From NCBI GenBank assembly GCA_963772445.1, contig CAVYXK010000015.1, forward strand, positions 1 through 64,000: a stretch of 64,000 nucleotides of DNA, read 5' to 3'. The first letter of the stretch is position 1. Each line of letters begins with the position of its first letter. The stretch is from CAVYXK01 sp963772445. GTDB lineage: Bacteria > Pseudomonadota > Alphaproteobacteria > Acetobacterales > Acetobacteraceae. The notes beneath the pieces are model-generated. The model had not been told where the DNA came from and ran no database searches. It saw only the letters and a program-made list of their open reading frames with translations. Position numbers and translations under genes: made by a program. This document shows, piece by piece, positions 59,210 through 64,000 of the stretch.

Positions 59210-59746
59210 GTGGCAAAAGCAAGCAGTCAGAAATTCATCGCCCGCAACCGGGCGCCGCGCGTACAGATCGAGTACGATGTGGAGACCTACGGGGCGCAGA
59301 AAAAGGTGCAGCTCCCGTTCGTGGTCGGCGTGATGGCTGACCTGTCGGGCAAGCCGGTCGAACCGCTGGCGCCGGTGGCCGATCGCAAGTTCCTCGAGAT
59401 CGATGTCGATAATTTCGACGACCGGATGAAAGCGATGAAGCCGCGGGCCGCGTTCATGGTGCCCAATACGCTGACCGGGGAAGGTAATATCGCGGTCGAT
59501 ATCACCTTCGAGAGCATGGACGATTTCTCCCCAGCGGCAGTCGCGCGCAAGGTCGAGGCGCTGAACAAGCTGCTGGAGGCGCGCACCCAGCTTTCGAACC
59601 TGCTCACTTACATGGACGGCAAGAGCGGCGCCGAGGACCTGATCACCAAAGTGCTGAACGATCCGGCGCTGCTGCAAAGCCTTGCCGCCGCCCCGAGCCC
59701 CACCGCCCCGAGCCCCGCCGCAACGGCCCAGAGCACGGAGGAATAA
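59210..59746 (+). CDS. tssB: Type VI secretion contractile sheath small subunit TssB
   Basis: A 178-residue sheath protein (VipA/ImpB). Family motifs: APRVQIEYDVETYGAQKKVQ, LPFVVGVMADLSG, LEIDVDNFDDRMKAMKPR and FESMDDFSPAAVARKVEALN. The end is Ala/Pro/Ser-rich. The GTG at 59210 is chosen over a GTG at 59180 because it gives the usual short leader (AKASSQKF). The stop is 4 bp from tssC. TssB and TssC assemble the contracting tube. Confidence 0.95.
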   Translation: MAKASSQKFIARNRAPRVQIEYDVETYGAQKKVQLPFVVGVMADLSGKPVEPLAPVADRKFLEIDVDNFDDRMKAMKPRAAFMVPNTLTGEGNIAVDITFESMDDFSPAAVARKVEALNKLLEARTQLSNLLTYMDGKSGAEDLITKVLNDPALLQSLAAAPSPTAPSPAATAQSTEE

Positions 59747-59749
59747 TCG

Positions 59750-61234
59750 ATGTCCGGGACCGAAGCCGCACCGCAGGCCGGCGCCGCCGGCGTCGTCACC
59801 CAGGAAACCAGCGAGTTCGCATCGCTGCTGAGCCGGGAATTCAAGCCAAAGACCGATCGTGCGCGCGAAGCCGTCGAGCAGGCAGTGCAGACACTGGCGC
59901 AGCAGGCGCTGGCCAACACCACCCTGATTTCCGGCGATTCGCTACGCAGCATCGAGGCGATGATCGCAGCACTCGACCGCAAGCTCTCGGAACAGATCAA
60001 CATCATCATGCACCACGAGGACTTCCAGCAATTGGAGTCCGGCTGGCGCGGCCTGCACTACCACGTCAATAACACCGAGACCGACGAGAATCTGAAGATC
60101 CGCGTCCTCAACATCTCGAAGAAAGAACTGGGCCGCATGCTCAAGAAATTCCGCGGCACCGCGTGGGACCAGAGCCCGCTCTTCAAGAAGCTGTATGAAG
60201 AAGAATATGGCCAGTTCGGCGGCTCGCCCTACGGGCTGCTGGTCGGTGACTATGAATTCGACCACGGCCCGCAGGACGTGCAACTGCTGGGCGACGTCGC
60301 CCAGGTTGCCGCGGCCGCGCACGCACCGTTCATCGCCGCGGCCGCGCCCACCGTGATGCAGATGGAGAGTTGGGGCGAGCTCGCCAACCCTCGCGACCTG
60401 ACCAAGATCTTCCAGACCCCGGAATACGCCGCCTGGAAGTCGCTGCGGGAGAGCGAGGATTCACGCTACCTCGGCCTCTGCATGCCGCGCTTCCTGGCGC
60501 GCCTGCCCTATGGCGAGAAGACCGAACCGGTCGATGAGTTCCACTTCGAGGAAGACGTGGAAGGCGCCGACAGCAGCAAGTTCTGCTGGTCCAACGCGGC
60601 CTATGCGATGGCCACCAACATCACGCGCGCCTTCAAACTTTACGGCTGGTGCACCCGCATCCGCGGCATCGAAAGCGGCGGCGCCGTCGAGGGGCTGCCG
60701 GCTTATACCTTCCCGACCGATGACGGCGGCGTGGATATGAAATGCCCGACCGAGATCGCGATCAGCGACCGACGCGAGGCAGAGCTCGCCAAGAACGGCT
60801 TCATGCCGCTGATCCACAAGAAGAACTCGGACTTCGCCGCCTTTATCGGTGCGCAGTCGCTGCAGAAGCCACAGGAATATGACGATCCGGCGGCCACCTC
60901 GAATGCTAATCTGTCTGCGCGGCTGCCCTACATGTTCGCGAGCTGCCGATTCGCGCATTACCTGAAATGCATGGTGCGGGACAAGATCGGTTCGACCATG
61001 GACAAGGATCAGCTCCAGGCTTGGCTGACGAACTGGATCATCCAGTATGTCGGCCCGACCGACGCCCCCGAGGAATACAAAGCGACGCATCCACTCTCGG
61101 ACGCCGCGGTGGTGCTCGAGGCAAATGAGGAAAACCCAGGCTATTACAGTGCCAAGTTCTTCCTCAAACCGCACTACCAGCTCGAAGGACTGACCGTGTC
61201 GCTACGCCTTGTGTCCCGCGTGCCCACCGCGTGA
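59750..61234 (+). CDS. tssC: Type VI secretion contractile sheath large subunit TssC
   Basis: A 494-residue sheath protein (VipB/ImpC), full length. Motifs: ALDRKLSEQINIIMHHEDFQ, LESGWRGLHYHVNNTET, YGLLVGDYEFDH, the SRYLGLCMPRFLARLPYG segment and the C-terminal VSLRLVSRVP. It pairs with TssB. It is followed by hcp after about 50 bp. No lesion is present. Confidence 0.96.
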   Translation: MSGTEAAPQAGAAGVVTQETSEFASLLSREFKPKTDRAREAVEQAVQTLAQQALANTTLISGDSLRSIEAMIAALDRKLSEQINIIMHHEDFQQLESGWRGLHYHVNNTETDENLKIRVLNISKKELGRMLKKFRGTAWDQSPLFKKLYEEEYGQFGGSPYGLLVGDYEFDHGPQDVQLLGDVAQVAAAAHAPFIAAAAPTVMQMESWGELANPRDLTKIFQTPEYAAWKSLRESEDSRYLGLCMPRFLARLPYGEKTEPVDEFHFEEDVEGADSSKFCWSNAAYAMATNITRAFKLYGWCTRIRGIESGGAVEGLPAYTFPTDDGGVDMKCPTEIAISDRREAELAKNGFMPLIHKKNSDFAAFIGAQSLQKPQEYDDPAATSNANLSARLPYMFASCRFAHYLKCMVRDKIGSTMDKDQLQAWLTNWIIQYVGPTDAPEEYKATHPLSDAAVVLEANEENPGYYSAKFFLKPHYQLEGLTVSLRLVSRVPTA

Positions 61235-61286
61235 CAGGCAGACTAACGGATGGGCAACCCTCTAACCCAGCTAACCACAGGAGATA

Positions 61287-61892
61287 ATGATGGCGTTTGA
61301 CACCTACATGCAGTTCGAGGACGCACAGGGCAACTGGCTCAAGGGCGAGTTGCAGGCGAAAATCAATGCTGACTCACCGCTCGGCAGCGACATCAAGATG
61401 GGGCAAATCTTCGAGATCGACGATTTCAGCTTCGATATCGAGCAAGTGCTGAATATCGGAAGCCAGAGCTCGGGCGCCGGCGCCGGCAAGGTGACCTTCA
61501 ACCCATTCCAGGTCACACGGAAGACGGATCGCGCCTCGCCGATCCTGTTCACGATGTGCTGCGCCGGCCAGCATTTCAAGCAGGTGAGCCTTTATCTGCG
61601 TCGCGCCGGCGGCGGCGCCTCAGGCGGCATCAACACGGCCCAGGGCGCAGCTACCAGCGGTACGACCTTCCTGCGGTTCGACTTCGCCCTGGTCGCGGTC
61701 AAGACCATCTCCTGGAGCGGCTCGGATGGTGACGAAGCGTGCAAAGAGGAGGTCACTTTCGAATACGGCGCCCTGCAGGTCAAATACGTCCAGCAGGACG
61801 AGAAGGGCGCGCCGATGGCCTCCAACCAGACCATGGGATCGTGGAACCGGGTGTACAACAACAGCAGCTTTGGCGCCATCGTTGCCTCCTGA
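61287..61892 (+). CDS. hcp: Type VI secretion tube protein Hcp (TssD)
   Basis: A 201-residue Hcp, slightly longer than the typical 160-170. It starts MMAFDTYMQFEDAQGNWLKG and carries SFDIEQVLNIGSQSSGAGAG, QVTRKTDRASPILFTMCCAG and EVTFEYGALQVKYVQQDEKG. Hcp rings stack to form the inner tube and can carry effectors. CAGGAGA precedes the start. It lies in the middle of the operon, which means it is made in step with the sheath. Confidence 0.95.
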   Translation: MMAFDTYMQFEDAQGNWLKGELQAKINADSPLGSDIKMGQIFEIDDFSFDIEQVLNIGSQSSGAGAGKVTFNPFQVTRKTDRASPILFTMCCAGQHFKQVSLYLRRAGGGASGGINTAQGAATSGTTFLRFDFALVAVKTISWSGSDGDEACKEEVTFEYGALQVKYVQQDEKGAPMASNQTMGSWNRVYNNSSFGAIVAS

Positions 61893-61907
61893 CGGGAAAC
61901 CGTCGCT

Positions 61908-62714
61908 ATGGACGCACGCGAGTTGCTGCGCACGGGTGATCCAGGCGGCGCATTGGAGCAGTTGAAGCAGGAGGTGCGGAGCGCGCCGCGTGATGCACGC
62001 CTTCGCACCTTCCTGTTTCAACTCTTCTGTCTGTTCGGCGAGTGGGACCGCGCGGTGACCCAGCTCACCGCTGCGGCCGAACTCGATCCGCTTGCCTTGC
62101 CAATGGCGCAGACCTATCGCGCTGCGATCCGCTGCGAGATCCTGCGCGCCAAGGTGTTCGCCGGCGAGCGCACGCCGACGGTATTCGGTCAGCCGGAACC
62201 CTGGATGTCGCTGCTGATCGAGGCCAACCGCGTGCTCGCCTCCGGCCGCGCCGAGGAAGCCGCCGGGCTGCGCGAGGCGGCATTCGAGCAGGCGCCGACC
62301 GCCGGCGGCACGATCGACGGCGAAGCCTTCGAATGGCTTGCCGACGCCGACCCGCGCCTCGGGCCGATGCTGGAAGCCATGGTCGATGGCAAATACTACT
62401 GGGTGCCGTTTCACCGCATCCGCACGCTCGATATCGAGGCGCCCGAGGACGTGCGCGACCAGGTCTGGATGCCGGCGCACTTTGTCTGGGAGAACGGCGG
62501 CGAGTCGTTCGGCTTCGTGCCGACCCGCTATCCCGGCTCGCAATCGGCTGCAGATCCGGCACTCGTGCTGGCGCGCCGTACCGAATGGCAGGACCGGGGA
62601 TCGGAGTGGTTCCTCGGCCTCGGCCAGCGCATGCTCGCCACCGACGCGGGCGAGCACGCGCTGATGGACGTCCGGCGGATCGCGATGGCCGAGCAGCCGG
62701 CCGCCGTGGCCTGA
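61908..62714 (+). CDS. tagJ: Type VI secretion accessory protein TagJ (ImpE)
   Basis: A 268-residue ImpE-family protein. The N-terminal TPR-like part is LLRTGDPGGALEQLKQEVRS, FQLFCLFGEWDRAVTQLTAA and ALPMAQTYRAAIRCE. The family block WLADADPRLGPMLEAMVDGK and YYWVPFHRIRTLDI and the ending TEWQDRGSEWFLGLGQRMLA are conserved. TagJ binds the sheath subunit TssB in some systems. It begins 15 bp after hcp and ends one base before tssE. Confidence 0.93.
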   Translation: MDARELLRTGDPGGALEQLKQEVRSAPRDARLRTFLFQLFCLFGEWDRAVTQLTAAAELDPLALPMAQTYRAAIRCEILRAKVFAGERTPTVFGQPEPWMSLLIEANRVLASGRAEEAAGLREAAFEQAPTAGGTIDGEAFEWLADADPRLGPMLEAMVDGKYYWVPFHRIRTLDIEAPEDVRDQVWMPAHFVWENGGESFGFVPTRYPGSQSAADPALVLARRTEWQDRGSEWFLGLGQRMLATDAGEHALMDVRRIAMAEQPAAVA

Positions 62715-62715
62715 C

Positions 62716-63225
62716 ATGGCCGAGCCAACCGGCCGGGAGCGGCTGCAGCCCTCACTCTTGGATCGGTTGACCGACAATGCGTCCGATCAGCGGCGCGAGA
62801 CCTTCGATCAGCAGACGCTGACGATGCAGCAGCTCCGCCAGGCTGTGCTGCGCGATCTCGCCTGGCTGCTCAATACCACCAACCTCGCGGCGACGGAGGA
62901 TCTGTCCGCCGCACCGCTCGCTGCCAAGACCACGATCAACTACGGTGTTCCGGGCCTTGCCGGGATGGTCAGCTCCGCCGGTGAGCTCAATTCGCTGGAG
63001 ACCCGCATCGCCGACGCGATCCGCGCCTTCGAGCCCCGCATCCGTCCCGAGACTCTGAAGGTGCGCTTGCGCCATGGCTACGATGAAAGGCCGAACCCCG
63101 CCGTTGTGCTCGAGATCGAGGGTGAGCTGTGGGCTCATCCCGTGCCCGAGCAACTTTTCCTGGAAACTGCGATCGACCTGGAAACCCGCCTCGCGGTGGT
63201 TACAGATACCGGGATGCGCGGCTGA
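62716..63225 (+). CDS. tssE: Type VI secretion baseplate protein TssE
   Basis: A 169-residue gp25-like wedge protein: LQPSLLDRLTDN, LRQAVLRDLAWLLNTTNLAA, TINYGVPGLAGMVSS and the gp25 core LETRIADAIRAFEPRIRPET. It links sheath and baseplate. Its stop overlaps the tssF ATG (TGATG), so translation is coupled. Length is normal. Confidence 0.94.
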   Translation: MAEPTGRERLQPSLLDRLTDNASDQRRETFDQQTLTMQQLRQAVLRDLAWLLNTTNLAATEDLSAAPLAAKTTINYGVPGLAGMVSSAGELNSLETRIADAIRAFEPRIRPETLKVRLRHGYDERPNPAVVLEIEGELWAHPVPEQLFLETAIDLETRLAVVTDTGMRG

Positions 63226-64000
63226 TGGACCCGCGGCTGCTTCGCATCTATGAATCCGAGCTCGCCTTCGTCCGCGACGTCGGCCAGGAATATGCCCGCG
63301 AATTCCCCAAGATCGCGGCGCGACTCAACCTGGCGAGCTTCGATGTCGTGGATCCCTATGTGGAGCGGCTGCTGGAAGGCTTCGCGCTGCTCGCTGCCCG
63401 CATCCAGCTTAAGCTCGAAGCGGAGTTCCCGACCTTTACGCAGTCTCTGCTGCAGATGGTCTATCCGCACTATCTCGCGCCGACCCCGTCGATGGCCGTG
63501 GTGCAGTTCCGCGCAGAACAGACCCTGCGCAGCATGTCGCAAGGCGTGGTGTTGCCGTCCGGTACCGAGCTGCGCAGCCTGCTCGGTACCGAGGACCAGA
63601 CGAATTGCGAGTTTCGCACCGCGCACCCGGTGCAGCTCCTGCCGATCGAGCTGACGGAGGTCGAATATATCGGCTCCTCGGCCGCGGTCGCGGCGCTTGG
63701 CCTGCCCGACCAGCGCGGCGTGAAGGCAGCCATCCGGTTGCGGGTGAAAGCGACCGGGGAAGCGCCGTTCGCCAAGCTTGCGCTCGAACGGCTGCCGTTG
63801 TTTCTCTCCGGACCAGATGGGGCGCGGGTACGGCTCTATGAACAACTGATCGCCAACGTCACTGCCGTCTTCGTCCGCCCGACGGAACGCCCGCTGCCCT
63901 GGCAGGAGCGGCTACCCGCCAGCACGGTGCGGGCGCTCGGCACCGAGCCGGAGGAAGCACTGCTGCCGCGTGCGGCGGAAACCTTCGACGGCTATCGGCT
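63225..64000 (+). CDS. tssF: Type VI secretion baseplate protein TssF, 5' part
   Basis: The first 258 residues of TssF (VasA/ImpG), running off the right edge. It starts MDPRLLRIYESELAFVRDVG and has EYAREFPKIAARLNLASFDV, DPYVERLLEGFALLAARIQL and the HYLAPTPSMAVVQF segment. Full-length family members have about 600 residues. The remaining T6SS genes (tssG, tssK, tssL, tssM, clpV, vgrG) are expected downstream. Confidence 0.95.
   Translation, partial: MDPRLLRIYESELAFVRDVGQEYAREFPKIAARLNLASFDVVDPYVERLLEGFALLAARIQLKLEAEFPTFTQSLLQMVYPHYLAPTPSMAVVQFRAEQTLRSMSQGVVLPSGTELRSLLGTEDQTNCEFRTAHPVQLLPIELTEVEYIGSSAAVAALGLPDQRGVKAAIRLRVKATGEAPFAKLALERLPLFLSGPDGARVRLYEQLIANVTAVFVRPTERPLPWQERLPASTVRALGTEPEEALLPRAAETFDGYR

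Overview
This is a 64 kb window from a high-GC alphaproteobacterium. GcrA, the FixLJ-like and FNR/FixK-like signals and the general gene style suggest Rhodospirillales/Acetobacteraceae. That placement is an inference; there is no rRNA or tRNA in the window to anchor it. No CRISPR array or integrated phage was seen.

Layout. (1) 1-15.5 kb, mostly + strand: an anaerobic/stress energy island with pyruvate:ferredoxin oxidoreductase (nifJ, cut by the left edge), a dihydroorotate-dehydrogenase-like partner, a P-type ATPase, a universal stress protein, two three-repeat BON proteins, gap, pgk, ppsA, a PfkB-type sugar kinase and an Hsp20. Four FNR/FixK-type palindromes (TTGA-N6-TCAA) lie at 8387, 10747, 15574 and 17163, which suggests oxygen control of the island. 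(2) 15.6-19.1 kb: a graveyard of gene pieces (hypE, usp, ABC ATPase tail, histidine kinase, IS701-like transposase) around one intact receiver-only response regulator. (3) 19.1-29.7 kb, - strand: one translationally coupled urea operon, urtABCDE-ureDABCEFG, preceded by a textbook sigma-54 promoter at 29705-29720. Ten of its twelve genes have frameshifts. (4) 30-41 kb: assorted metabolic genes, hypotheticals, transposon debris and gcrA. (5) 41-51 kb: a second copy of the IS630 element, a serine hydrolase, a cupin, a ureohydrolase/MFS pair, an IS66 element with a clean 8-bp target duplication inside the end of a VOC gene, and an MFS fragment. (6) 51-64 kb: a PQQ-type beta-propeller protein, a membrane protein, then a type VI secretion locus: a PpkA-like kinase, a membrane-anchored HExxH protein and an OmpA protein, followed by tssA-tssB-tssC-hcp-tagJ-tssE-tssF, which runs off the right edge.

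How the parts relate. The first island joins pyruvate/ferredoxin chemistry, triose-phosphate and PEP interconversion, ion pumping and protein protection under what looks like a low-oxygen regulon. Its content recalls hypoxia/dormancy regulons of unrelated bacteria. The urea operon pairs high-affinity urea uptake with urease and looks nitrogen-regulated. A ureohydrolase further right could also produce urea.

Caution. About 30 frameshifts or stops are visible, nearly all one-base indels and mostly outside the T6SS and the gap-pgk-ppsA block. True decay and uncorrected sequencing indels cannot be told apart from the sequence alone. I label such genes pseudogene and state the lesion. The two IS630 copies, in opposite orientation 34 kb apart, differ by a single base.
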